From: Lysinimonas soli
GTDB taxonomy: Bacteria; Actinomycetota; Actinomycetes; Actinomycetales; Microbacteriaceae
DNA length: 64,000 bases
NCBI RefSeq assembly: GCF_042655435.1
Contig: NZ_JBHSMG010000005.1
Coordinates: 94,400-158,399 of the forward strand
Direction of reading: 5' to 3'
Shown here: positions 25,228-32,967 of the stretch, piece after piece
Numbering within the stretch: the stretch's first letter is position 1
Layout: each line of letters begins with the position of its first letter
Program-made: the position numbers and the translations under genes
Notes under the pieces: model-generated
The model's database searches: none
Told to the model about the DNA's origin: nothing
Seen by the model: only the letters and a program-made list of their open reading frames with translations

Positions 25228-27189
25228 ATGACAAACAGCACAGCACGACCCCGCGCCCGGTGGGTTCTCTCGATCACCGACCGGATCGCGGGCGGCCTGC
25301 GAGGCTCCCGCTTCGGACTGTTCGGGATCGCCGTCGCCGTGGGCGTCGCATCCGGCATCGGGGCGGTCGTCTTCAGAAACCTGATCTCCTTCCTCACCTG
25401 GCTTGTCACCGGCCAGTCCGAGTTCGGGCAGGACGGGTATGTCGGCAGTTCGCATCTGCCGTGGTTGGGGCTCGGCTTCTTCGTTCTCGTTCCGGTCGTC
25501 GGCGGCGTCATCTACGGGCCGTTGGTCTACCGATTCGCACGTGAGGCCCGCGGGCACGGCGTGCCCGAAGTGATGATCGCGGTCGCCGAGAACGGCGGCC
25601 GCATTCGACCCCAGGTTGCTGTCGTCAAGGCACTCGCCTCCGCCCTGACCATCGCCACCGGCGGATCGGTGGGGCGGGAGGGCCCGATCGTGCAGATCGG
25701 TTCTGCTCTGGCCTCCGGCCTGGGGCAGTGGATTCGGATGCCCGAGAATCGCATGCGCATCCTTGTCGCCTGCGGCGCGGGGGGAGGCATCGCCGCCACA
25801 TTCAACGCACCGATCACCGGGGTCTTCTTCGGCGCCGAGATCATCTTGCGCGAGCTCTCTGTCGAGGCGATGTTCGCGGTCATGCTGTCGGCGATGGTCG
25901 CCGATGCGGTGGCCATCCCCTTTCTCGGAGATCACCCCTTCCTCACCGGCTTCCCCTCCGGAATCACGCTGCACAATCCGAGCAACTACCTGCTGATCGC
26001 CGTGCTTGCCGTGCTCGCGGCGCTCATCGGCCTCCTGTTCAAGACCGTCCTCTACAAGATGGAAGATCTCTGGGACCTGATCTGGAAAGGCCGCCCCGAG
26101 TGGGCTCGTCCCGCTGTCGGCGGCCTGGTGCTCGGCCTCCTCCTCTTGGCACTGCCCCAGATGTACGGGGTCGGGTATCCGGTGATGTTCAAAGCCATCG
26201 CCGGCGACTACACCCTCTGGTTCCTCCTGATCCTGGTGGTAGGCAAGATGCTGGCAACCAGTCTCACTCTCGGTATCGGCGGATCGGGAGGGATCTTCGC
26301 GCCGTCCCTGTTCATCGGCGTCACCTCCGGAATGGCATTCGGCGTCACGGTCGACAAGTTGTTCGGACCCGCAGCAGGCAACCCAGCCCTCTACGCCGCC
26401 GTCGCCATGGGCGCCGTGTTCACCTCGGCCGCGCGCGCACCACTGACCTCGCTCGCCAGCGTCGTCGAGATGACCGGCGACTTCACCCTGACCCTGCCGG
26501 TGATGCTGTCCGTCGCCATCGCCACCGCGGTCTCGCGGGGTCTGAGCTATGGCACGATCTACACCACGAAGCTGTTGCGCCGCGGGCAGGACATCGATCG
26601 TGCGGCACCCTGGCGAGCCTTCGCCGACCTGAAGGCCTCGGAAGCGATGAGACCGCTCGGGACTCGGCTGGATCTCGACCTCGCCCACCCAGGTGAAACC
26701 CCCGAACCCCTCGCTCTTCGCGGTCGAGTCCGGGTCAGCCACGATCCCCAAGCGGTGTTCGCCACAGAACCGCTGGTCGACGTTCTCCGCCAGGTCCGCG
26801 AGTACGGACGGGATGGACTCCCCGTCCTTTCCGAGGATGGCCGCCACATCGAAGGCTGGATCACAGATCAATCCGTGCTCGAGAAAGTGACTGAAGAACT
26901 CGGGGCTCCCGAATCACAGCCTGAACCCGATGAGGCGGCCGAAGCCACCATCGCACCGGCATCAGAGCGGGGCCAGCGCCCCTCCACGCCCCTTACCGGC
27001 TACCTCATCGCGGAGCTGACGCTGGCGGCGGATGCGCCCGAGATCGGTCAGAGACTCGGTGCCGTCGCTTGGCCAGACGACCACATCCCGGTGTCGTTCG
27101 TGCGTGGAAATCGAATCGGAGTCCCGGACGCCGACATCGTGCTGAAAGCAGGCGACAGAGTCAACCTACTCGCCCGCAGCGGTCGCTGA
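25228..27189 (+). CDS. ClC chloride channel/antiporter with C-terminal regulatory domains
   Basis: The 653-residue protein has the ClC membrane domain (about residues 20-440), with GGSVGREGPIVQIGS (the gating Glu) and GGSGGIFAPSLFIG for the anion filter. A CBS-like segment (about 480-560; FATEPLVDVLRQVREYGRDG) and a TrkA-C/RCK-C-like end (IAELTLAADAPEIGQ to VLKAGDRVNLLAR) follow. The ATG at 25228 has AGAGGAACGACC before it. It lies 114 bp after SCO-TlpA and may share its transcript. Confidence 0.88.
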   Translation: MTNSTARPRARWVLSITDRIAGGLRGSRFGLFGIAVAVGVASGIGAVVFRNLISFLTWLVTGQSEFGQDGYVGSSHLPWLGLGFFVLVPVVGGVIYGPLVYRFAREARGHGVPEVMIAVAENGGRIRPQVAVVKALASALTIATGGSVGREGPIVQIGSALASGLGQWIRMPENRMRILVACGAGGGIAATFNAPITGVFFGAEIILRELSVEAMFAVMLSAMVADAVAIPFLGDHPFLTGFPSGITLHNPSNYLLIAVLAVLAALIGLLFKTVLYKMEDLWDLIWKGRPEWARPAVGGLVLGLLLLALPQMYGVGYPVMFKAIAGDYTLWFLLILVVGKMLATSLTLGIGGSGGIFAPSLFIGVTSGMAFGVTVDKLFGPAAGNPALYAAVAMGAVFTSAARAPLTSLASVVEMTGDFTLTLPVMLSVAIATAVSRGLSYGTIYTTKLLRRGQDIDRAAPWRAFADLKASEAMRPLGTRLDLDLAHPGETPEPLALRGRVRVSHDPQAVFATEPLVDVLRQVREYGRDGLPVLSEDGRHIEGWITDQSVLEKVTEELGAPESQPEPDEAAEATIAPASERGQRPSTPLTGYLIAELTLAADAPEIGQRLGAVAWPDDHIPVSFVRGNRIGVPDADIVLKAGDRVNLLARSGR

Positions 27190-27318
27190 AGGACACCCGC
27201 CTCGCCGCTCTCCAAGCGACACCAAGGTCAACGACTGGTCGAGCCCAGCCAGACAACTGCCGTCTCCCCACGTGATTCGCCCTGGGTTTGGTTCCGCTTC
27301 GTTTAGGAGGATGGAGCT

Positions 27319-27633
27319 ATGCCACGTCAGTATCCGCCGGAGTTCAGGCGGCGCGCGTTGCGGCTGTTGAACGAGGCCCCGCCCGATTACGAGACGGAGT
27401 TCGAAGCGATCCGTCAGGTCGCGTCCACGCTCGGTGTGAGCACTGAGGCGCTGCGCAAGTGGCGCCGGTCGTCGGAGATCGATGCGGGTGAGCGGCCCGG
27501 GATGACTACTCTCGAGCATGCCGAGTTGCGGCGGTTGAAGAAGGAGAACGCGGAGCTGCGGCGCGCGAACGAGATCTTGAAGGCTGCGTCGGCTTTTTTC
27601 GCCGCGGAACTCGACCGCCCCACGGCGAGATGA
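27319..27633 (+). CDS. IS3-family transposase OrfA
   Basis: The 104-residue protein has an HTH for end binding (FEAIRQVASTLGVSTEALRKWRR) and a leucine-zipper-like helix (LRRLKKENAELRRANEILKA). GGAGG precedes the ATG. Near the end, CTTTTTTC (27593-27600) is a slippery run; a -1 shift there continues as FFRRGTRPPHGEM into the OrfB frame, giving the OrfAB transposase. Confidence 0.92.
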   Translation: MPRQYPPEFRRRALRLLNEAPPDYETEFEAIRQVASTLGVSTEALRKWRRSSEIDAGERPGMTTLEHAELRRLKKENAELRRANEILKAASAFFAAELDRPTAR

Positions 27634-28556
27634 TCGCTTTCATCGATCTGGTGAAGGACCGTTTCGGGGTCGAGGCCACCTGCCGTGTGCTGAACACGAC
27701 GGACAGTGGGTTCATCACGGCTCGCGGCTATCGCGCGGCGAAGACGCGCCCGCCGTCAGCGAGGCGCCGCTCGGACGAGCTGCTCGGGACCGAGATCGCC
27801 CGGCTGCACAAGGCGAACTACGGCGTCTACGGGGTCCGGAAGATGCACCGCGCCATGTTGCGGAAAGGATGGTTGCTCGGCCGGGATCAAACCGGCCGAA
27901 TCATGCGGGATCTGGGCCTTCGCGGTGTGAAACGGGGCACGAAGGTGTTCACCACCCACGCAGATCCGGCCGGCATGCGGCCCACCGATCTGGTGGAGCG
28001 GCGTTTCGTTGCCGACGCTCCTTGCCGGCTCTGGGTCGCGGACATCACCTACGTCCGCACCTGGTCCGGGTTCGCCTACGTCGCGTTCGTCACCGATGTG
28101 TTCTCCCGCAAGATCGTGGGCTTCAACGTCGCCTCGACCCTGAAAGCGGACATCCTGCCGTTGCAGGCCCTCGACATGGCGGCATTCGCTGCCGGCGGGG
28201 ACCTGACCGGGCTGACGCACCACTCCGACCACGGATCGAACTACATGTCGCTGGTCTACACGGATCGGATCGTCGAACTCAGCGCGACCCCCTCGACCGG
28301 AACCGTCGGCGACAGCTACGACAACGCTCTCGCCGAGGCCGTCAACGGTCTCTACAAGACCGAACTGATCCGCCGCCGCGGCCCCTGGCGAACCGTCGAA
28401 CAGGTCGAACTCGCGACGCTGGAATGGGTCTGGTGGTGGAACAACGAACGCCTCCACGGCGAACTGAACTACCGCACCCCAGAAGAAGTCGAGGCGCAGC
28501 ACTACGCTGACCTCGAATCACCGAGCCTGGCAACCGCCAGCCACGGAAAACCCTAG
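27630..28556 (+). CDS. IS3-family transposase OrfB (DDE integrase domain)
   Basis: The 308-residue catalytic part carries the HTH_21-type region (KANYGVYGVRKMHRAMLRKG) followed by the rve domain. The catalytic acids lie in LWVADITYVRT, THHSDHGSNYMS and DNALAEAVNGLYKTELI. The ATG overlaps the OrfA TGA; expression is probably mainly as the frameshift fusion. The stop TAG abuts the right inverted repeat. Confidence 0.93.
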   Translation: MIAFIDLVKDRFGVEATCRVLNTTDSGFITARGYRAAKTRPPSARRRSDELLGTEIARLHKANYGVYGVRKMHRAMLRKGWLLGRDQTGRIMRDLGLRGVKRGTKVFTTHADPAGMRPTDLVERRFVADAPCRLWVADITYVRTWSGFAYVAFVTDVFSRKIVGFNVASTLKADILPLQALDMAAFAAGGDLTGLTHHSDHGSNYMSLVYTDRIVELSATPSTGTVGDSYDNALAEAVNGLYKTELIRRRGPWRTVEQVELATLEWVWWWNNERLHGELNYRTPEEVEAQHYADLESPSLATASHGKP

Positions 28557-28624
28557 GAACCAAACCCAGGGAGAATCACCCATCACCCGAATGCCAAACG
28601 GCACCAATCAGGCGACGTAACACA

Positions 28625-28678
28625 TCTTCAGTGGAGCCACCTGAGAGAATCGAACTCTCGACCTATTCATTACGAGTG
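28625..28678. repeat. Right 54-bp direct repeat (att site within tRNA-Thr)
   Basis: This copy is identical to 18336-18389 and forms the 3' part of the intact tRNA-Thr(CGT). It is where the island joins the chromosome at its right end. Confidence 0.9.
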
Positions 28679-28707
28679 AATCGCTCTACCAACTGAGCTA
28701 AGGCGGC
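28632..28707 (-). tRNA. tRNA-Thr (anticodon CGT)
   Basis: The 76-nt cloverleaf is complete on the minus strand. The acceptor stem GCCGCCT pairs with AGGTGGC, the D arm is GCTC...GAGC, the anticodon stem ATTCA/TGAAT closes the loop CTCGTAA (anticodon CGT), the T arm is GAGAG-TTCGATT-CTCTC, and CCA is encoded. It is the integration target of the island to its left and is still intact. Confidence 0.97.
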
Positions 28708-28826
28708 GGGAGCCGAACGGATCGGCGCCGGGGAAAAGCATAACCGATCGGCGCATATCCGATTGGCGCGGCGAAGATGCCGTGCGGTCCGAGCGGTTGC
28801 CGGATGCCGCGCAGGCCCGGCCCGGC

Positions 28827-29471
28827 TCAGCGCGGGACGAGCGTGCCGAGCACGACGTGCAGCTCGTCGAACGAGTCGCGCAGCCGCTCGAGCATCGAGT
28901 CGCCGTCGCTCGCGCTTTCGGCCCAGCGGCGCCAGGCGTGGTGCACCGCCGCCAACCCGACCATCATGGTCAACTGCGCCCGGCTGTGCAGCCGTTCCGG
29001 ATCGAGGGCCAGGCTCGGGTCGTCGTGCGCGAGGCGGCGTTGCACGACCGAGACCAGCTGCTCTTCGAAGGCACGGAACGACTGCATCCGCATTGCCGAC
29101 AACTCGGGATGCGTCGAGACCACGCTCTTGCGCAAACGGATCAGCTCGAGGTCGCTGAAGGCCAGCTCGGCGGTCGACATGAACATCGTGCCGAGATCGC
29201 GGATGACATCGCCCGTGCCTCTGGAGACGAACTGCTCGATCGCCTCATCGGAAGGCAACGTGGGACCCTCGCCGACCAGCGCCTCCTCTTTGGAGGGGAA
29301 GTAGTTGAAGAAGGTTCGCGGCGAGATATCGGCCACGCGGCTGATCTCATCGACGGTGACGTTCTCGAGTCCACGTTCGGCCACGAGGCGCAGGGCCGCC
29401 ACGAGGATCGCACGACGGGTCGCCAGGCGCTTGCGCTCACGCAGCCCGGGTTCGGTCGCGACATCCGTCAT
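28827..29471 (-). CDS. TetR-family transcriptional regulator
   Basis: This 214-residue regulator has the HTH at about residues 17-62 (ATRRAILVAALRLVAERGLE, then ISRVADISPRTFFNYFPSKE). The FFNYF variant is common in TetR regulators of drug exporters. It lies just outside the island's right end and has no intact exporter beside it. A palindrome TTGCA-TGGAC-TGCAA upstream suggests autoregulation. Confidence 0.88.
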   Translation of the reverse strand: MTDVATEPGLRERKRLATRRAILVAALRLVAERGLENVTVDEISRVADISPRTFFNYFPSKEEALVGEGPTLPSDEAIEQFVSRGTGDVIRDLGTMFMSTAELAFSDLELIRLRKSVVSTHPELSAMRMQSFRAFEEQLVSVVQRRLAHDDPSLALDPERLHSRAQLTMMVGLAAVHHAWRRWAESASDGDSMLERLRDSFDELHVVLGTLVPR

Positions 29472-29481
29472 GGTTCTATTG

Positions 29482-29496
29482 TTGCATGGACTGCAA
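29482..29496. promoter_or_regulatory. TTGCA-N5-TGCAA palindrome upstream of TetR
   Basis: The 15-bp site (TTGCATGGACTGCAA) lies 11 bp before the TetR start at 29471, within the 51-bp gap that must hold its promoter. It is a likely autorepressor site. Confidence 0.6.
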
Positions 29497-29522
29497 GTTT
29501 CTGCCGCGTCATCCGGTGGCGG

Positions 29523-31070
29523 TCAGCACTCGGGATCCTTCGAGGGCACGGTTCCCTTGACGAAGTAGTCGTCGACGGTGTTGTTGACGCACGAATTCGA
29601 CTTGTTGTAGGCCGTGTGGCCCTCTCCGTGGTAGGTGACGAGGTGGCCGCGGTCGAGTTCACCCGCCAGGTTCTTGGCCCACACGTACGGCGTCGCCGGG
29701 TCGTTCGTCGTGCCCACCACGAGGATGTCGCCCGAGCCCTTCGCCTCGATCGGACCACGTACCCGGGTGGACTGGAACGGCCACTTCGCGCAGCTGGTGC
29801 CGCCGTAGGCCATCCGCGGGCCGAAGATCGGCGCATCCTTCGCGAGCTGAGCGGCCTCGGTGCGCATCGACGCGATCGAGCTGTCGCTCGCGTAGTCGAG
29901 ACAGTTGATCGAGACGAACGCCTCGGTCGAGTTCGAGTTGTACGAGCCGTTCTGCGACCGGTCGTTGTAGCTGTCGGCCAGTGCGAACGCCGTCGTCGTG
30001 ACGCCCTTGCGCACCTCGCTGAAGAGCGTGTTCAGGTAGGGCCAGTTGTCTTTGCTGTACAGCGGCAGGATGATCGCCACGAACATCGTGTTGGCGCCGA
30101 GCAGGCGTCCGTCGGAGTTGCGCAGCGGGCTGGCCTCCAGCTGATCGAGGATCTGGCCGGTCTCGGTCATCGCCTGATCGACGGTGCCGTGGAACGGACA
30201 GTCCTTCTGCCCGATGCAGTTCTTCAGGTAGGCGCGGAAGGCGCTCTCGAAGCCCTTCGCCTGCACGTCGGTCACCTCGAAGTCGGTCGTCGCGGGGTCG
30301 AGCGCGCCGTCGAGCACGAGGCGTCCAGTCTTCGTCGGGTACAGCTCGGCGTAGGTGGCGCCGAGGAAGGTGCCGTAGGAGTAGCCGAGGTAGTTGAGCT
30401 TCGTGTCGCCGAGTACGGCGCGCAGCAGGTCGAGGTCGCGCGCGGCGCTCACGGTGTCGACGTACTGGAGCAACGCGCCCGTGCCCTTCAGGCAGTCGGC
30501 GCCGAACGCCGCGTTCTCCTGCTCGAGGTTGGCGATCCAGGCATCCGACCCCACCTGCCCCGGCACGATGTCGTAGTTGTAGTGGTCGAGCACGGTGGCA
30601 CCGCCGCAGTTGACGGCGCTCGACCGCCCGACGCCGCGCGGGTCGAAGCCGACGATGTCGTAGTTGGCCTGCAGGGTCTTGTCGGTGGCGTAGTCGAGGT
30701 TGTCGCGAACGAAGTCGACACCCGATGCCCCCGGGCCGCCCGGGTTCACGAGCAGAGATCCCAGCTTGGTCCCGGTGGCCTGCTTGCGGATCAGCGCCAG
30801 CTTGATCGAGGCCTGCCCCGGGGTCTTCCAGGTCATCGGCGCGGTCACCGTGGCGCACTGGAAGCTGCCGGAACAGCTCTTCCACGTCAGCACCTGCGAA
30901 TAGAACGACTGGAGGTCGGCGGCCACCTTCTCGCCCGTCGGGGTCGACGTCGAACTCGTCGCTGTCGGGGCGCGGAACCACGAGACGCACCCGCTGAGCA
31001 GCAGGGTCACGACCGCGACGGTCGCGACGGCGCCGATCAGGCGACGGGTGGGGCGGGAGGAGCGGATCAC
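29523..31070 (-). CDS. Lipoprotein alpha/beta-hydrolase, tripeptidyl aminopeptidase type
   Basis: The 515-residue exported lipoprotein has a signal peptide ending in the lipobox LLLSGC (C28). The hydrolase domain has the oxyanion-hole region LLVNPGGPGASGVDFV, the nucleophile elbow YLGYSYGTFLGA, and a C-terminal TAP-type domain with DPATPY and the catalytic His in YHGEGHTAYN. Members cleave short peptides or ester/amide substrates outside the cell. The GTG start overlaps the holB stop by 4 bp, although no functional link is evident. Confidence 0.88.
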   Translation of the reverse strand: MIRSSRPTRRLIGAVATVAVVTLLLSGCVSWFRAPTATSSTSTPTGEKVAADLQSFYSQVLTWKSCSGSFQCATVTAPMTWKTPGQASIKLALIRKQATGTKLGSLLVNPGGPGASGVDFVRDNLDYATDKTLQANYDIVGFDPRGVGRSSAVNCGGATVLDHYNYDIVPGQVGSDAWIANLEQENAAFGADCLKGTGALLQYVDTVSAARDLDLLRAVLGDTKLNYLGYSYGTFLGATYAELYPTKTGRLVLDGALDPATTDFEVTDVQAKGFESAFRAYLKNCIGQKDCPFHGTVDQAMTETGQILDQLEASPLRNSDGRLLGANTMFVAIILPLYSKDNWPYLNTLFSEVRKGVTTTAFALADSYNDRSQNGSYNSNSTEAFVSINCLDYASDSSIASMRTEAAQLAKDAPIFGPRMAYGGTSCAKWPFQSTRVRGPIEAKGSGDILVVGTTNDPATPYVWAKNLAGELDRGHLVTYHGEGHTAYNKSNSCVNNTVDDYFVKGTVPSKDPEC

Positions 31071-32227
31071 GGGCGGTCCCTTCCGGACGGGGTGCTGAGA
31101 GTCTCGGGGGTGCGCACGGCGCTCACGAGTACGGCTTCCAGCGCGAGCGCGGGCGCCACGTTGCCCTCGATGCGCAGTCGCGCTTCGGTGATCGCGTCGA
31201 GCGTGCTCAGGGTGCGCGCCGGAGTCGCGGCGCGGGCGGCGGCAGCGAGCTCGGAGTAGATCGCGAGGTTCACCGGTTCGACCTCGACCCCGAGCTGCAG
31301 CATCAGGATGTCGCGGTACAGCGACAGCAAATCGACCAGGATGCGGTCCAGCCCATCGCGCAGGCTGCGCGTCGCGCGCCGCTTCTGGTCGTCTTCGAGG
31401 TTGCGCAGTTGCGCGCGGAGCGCCGGGGGGATCGTTCCTCCCGGGTCGATTCCGAGTGAGCGCAGCGCGCTCTCGCGCTCCTCGGCATCGCGTTCCTCGG
31501 TGATCGCCTTCGCGTCGTCGCCCGCCACCTCGAGCAACTCGGCCGCGGCGAGCACGGCCCCCGAGACCGACCGGATGCCGAGCGCCAGCTCGAGCGTGCG
31601 CTTGCGTCGCGCGCGGGCCTGCTCGTTCGTGGCAAGCCGGTGGGCCATGCCGATGTGGGACTGCGCCTCGCGGGCCGCACGGGTGGCCTCGGGCAGGCTG
31701 ACCCCGTCGCGCCGCGAGATGAGCGCGGCGACGTCGTCGACACTCGGGACCCGCAGCCGCACGCTGCGCACGCGGGAGCGGATGGTGGGGATCAGATCCG
31801 CCTCGCTCGGGGCGCACAGGATCCACACGGTGCGCGGCGGCGGCTCCTCGAGGGCCTTGAGGAGCACGTTCGAGGTGCGCTCCGTCATCCGGTCGGCGTC
31901 TTCGATCACCATGACCCGATAGCGGCCGACCGACGGAGAGAACTGGCTCGACGCGACGAGCTGACGCACCTCGTCGATCGAGATGAGCACGCGTTCCGTG
32001 CTCAGCACCCCGAGATCCGGATGCGTGCGCGCCACCACCTGCGCCTCGGTCGCCTGCTCGTCGCCGGGCCTGGCCAGCAGGGCGGCCGCGAACGCGTAGG
32101 CCAGCGTCGAGCGTCCGGAGCCGGGCGGCCCCGTGATGAGCCAGGAATGGGTCAGGCCGTCGCCCTCGGCCGCCGCGCGCATCGTCGAGATCGCCTCGGT
32201 CTGCCCGATCAGGTCGTCCCAACTCAT
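31067..32227 (-). CDS. holB: DNA polymerase III subunit delta'
   Basis: This 386-residue clamp-loader AAA+ protein has a Walker A-like GPPGSGRSTLAYAFAAALL (Arg in place of Lys), VMVIEDADRMTERTSNVLLKALEEPP in the Walker B/sensor region, and IRSRVRSVRLRVP where most clamp-loader subunits have SRC. The zinc-ligand cysteines usual after Walker A are absent. A degenerate ATP site is normal for delta'. tmk lies upstream on the same strand, a widely conserved pair. Confidence 0.9.
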   Translation of the reverse strand: MSWDDLIGQTEAISTMRAAAEGDGLTHSWLITGPPGSGRSTLAYAFAAALLARPGDEQATEAQVVARTHPDLGVLSTERVLISIDEVRQLVASSQFSPSVGRYRVMVIEDADRMTERTSNVLLKALEEPPPRTVWILCAPSEADLIPTIRSRVRSVRLRVPSVDDVAALISRRDGVSLPEATRAAREAQSHIGMAHRLATNEQARARRKRTLELALGIRSVSGAVLAAAELLEVAGDDAKAITEERDAEERESALRSLGIDPGGTIPPALRAQLRNLEDDQKRRATRSLRDGLDRILVDLLSLYRDILMLQLGVEVEPVNLAIYSELAAAARAATPARTLSTLDAITEARLRIEGNVAPALALEAVLVSAVRTPETLSTPSGRDRP

Positions 32228-32310
32228 CGCCGGCTGTGTCCCTTTCTGTGCCGCCGCCTCCGCGGCGCAGACGCTCCACGGGACGAGCGCGGTCGCCCCC
32301 GCTCGCTACC

Positions 32311-32940
32311 TTATTGGAGCAGCGCTGACACCCGGCCGCGAATGACCAGGGCGAGCTCGTCGATGGGACGGCTGGCGTCGAGCACCAGGAAGCGGTCGGG
32401 CTCATCGGCCGCGAGCGACAGGTACGCCTCGCGCACGCGGCTGTGGAACTCGGCGGCCTCGGCCTCGAGCCGGTCGTAGCGGGTCCGGGACTCGTCGAGT
32501 CTGCTGCGGCCGATCGCGACGTCGAGGTCGAGCAGCACGGTCATGGCGGGCAGCAGGCCCTCGGCGGCCCACAGCGACAGCTCGCGCACCTCGGCGGCAT
32601 CCAGCTCGCGACCGACTCCCTGGTACGCGACCGAGGAGTCGAGGTAGCGGTCCTGCAGCACGATCTCGCCGCGGGCCAGCGCCGGGCGCACGACGGTCGC
32701 GACGTGGTGCGCGCGATCCGCCGCGTAGAGCAGGGCCTCGGCGCGGGGGGCGATGTGACCACGTCGGTGCAGCACGATCTCGCGGATCTCGTCGCCGACA
32801 TCCGTTCCCCCGGGTTCCCGGGTGCGCACGACGGTTCGGCCCTGCGCGACCAGCCACTGCTCGAGCAGGGCGGCCTGCGTCGACTTGCCCGTGCCGTCGC
32901 CGCCCTCGAAGGTCAGGAACAGACCGGGCCGGGTGCTCAT
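32311..32940 (-). CDS. tmk: Thymidylate kinase
   Basis: This 209-residue kinase phosphorylates dTMP to dTDP. The P-loop is FEGGDGTGKST (about 11-21), the DR(Y/F) motif is LQDRYLDSSVAYQG, and TREPGGT supplies substrate contacts. It lies between topA and holB, all read leftwards, as in many actinobacteria. Confidence 0.95.
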   Translation of the reverse strand: MSTRPGLFLTFEGGDGTGKSTQAALLEQWLVAQGRTVVRTREPGGTDVGDEIREIVLHRRGHIAPRAEALLYAADRAHHVATVVRPALARGEIVLQDRYLDSSVAYQGVGRELDAAEVRELSLWAAEGLLPAMTVLLDLDVAIGRSRLDESRTRYDRLEAEAAEFHSRVREAYLSLAADEPDRFLVLDASRPIDELALVIRGRVSALLQ

Positions 32941-32967
32941 CGGGGGCCCTCGCCGCTCGGCACCGGC

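Larger units (their letters stand above)
27273..28578 (+). mobile_element. IS3-family insertion sequence, 1306 bp
   Basis: The terminal inverted repeats are 23 bp with one mismatch: left 27273-27295 (begins TGATTCGCCCTGGG), right 28556-28578 (reverse complement begins TGATTCTCCCTGGG). Ends are TG...CA as usual for IS3. The two ORFs overlap in the -1 relation and look intact. Flanking triplets (ACG left, CCC right) do not match, so no target duplication is seen. The right end lies 46 bp from the island repeat. Confidence 0.93.
18336..28678. mobile_element. Genomic island in tRNA-Thr(CGT), about 10.3 kb
   Basis: The island is bounded by the two 54-bp repeats, with the intact tRNA-Thr at the right end and only its 3' part at the left. 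This is the geometry of tyrosine-recombinase integration into a tRNA 3' end. Cargo: two DUF385-type reductases, a FAD monooxygenase plus TetR, MarR, the CtaG/CcdA/SCO-TlpA operon, a ClC channel and an IS3-family element. No integrase, excisionase or transfer gene is seen, so the element looks immobile by itself. Confidence 0.8.

Noticed and set aside
18593..28624. Idea that the island encodes an anti-phage defence system
   Set aside because: No helicase, nuclease, reverse transcriptase, NTPase or effector-like gene is present; the cargo is redox, copper and ion transport plus regulators.
29523..32405. 960-codon minus-strand frame fusing the lipoprotein peptidase with upstream sequence
   Set aside because: The upstream part is an off-frame reading of holB; the signal peptide and lipobox begin at GTG 31070, which overlaps the holB stop.
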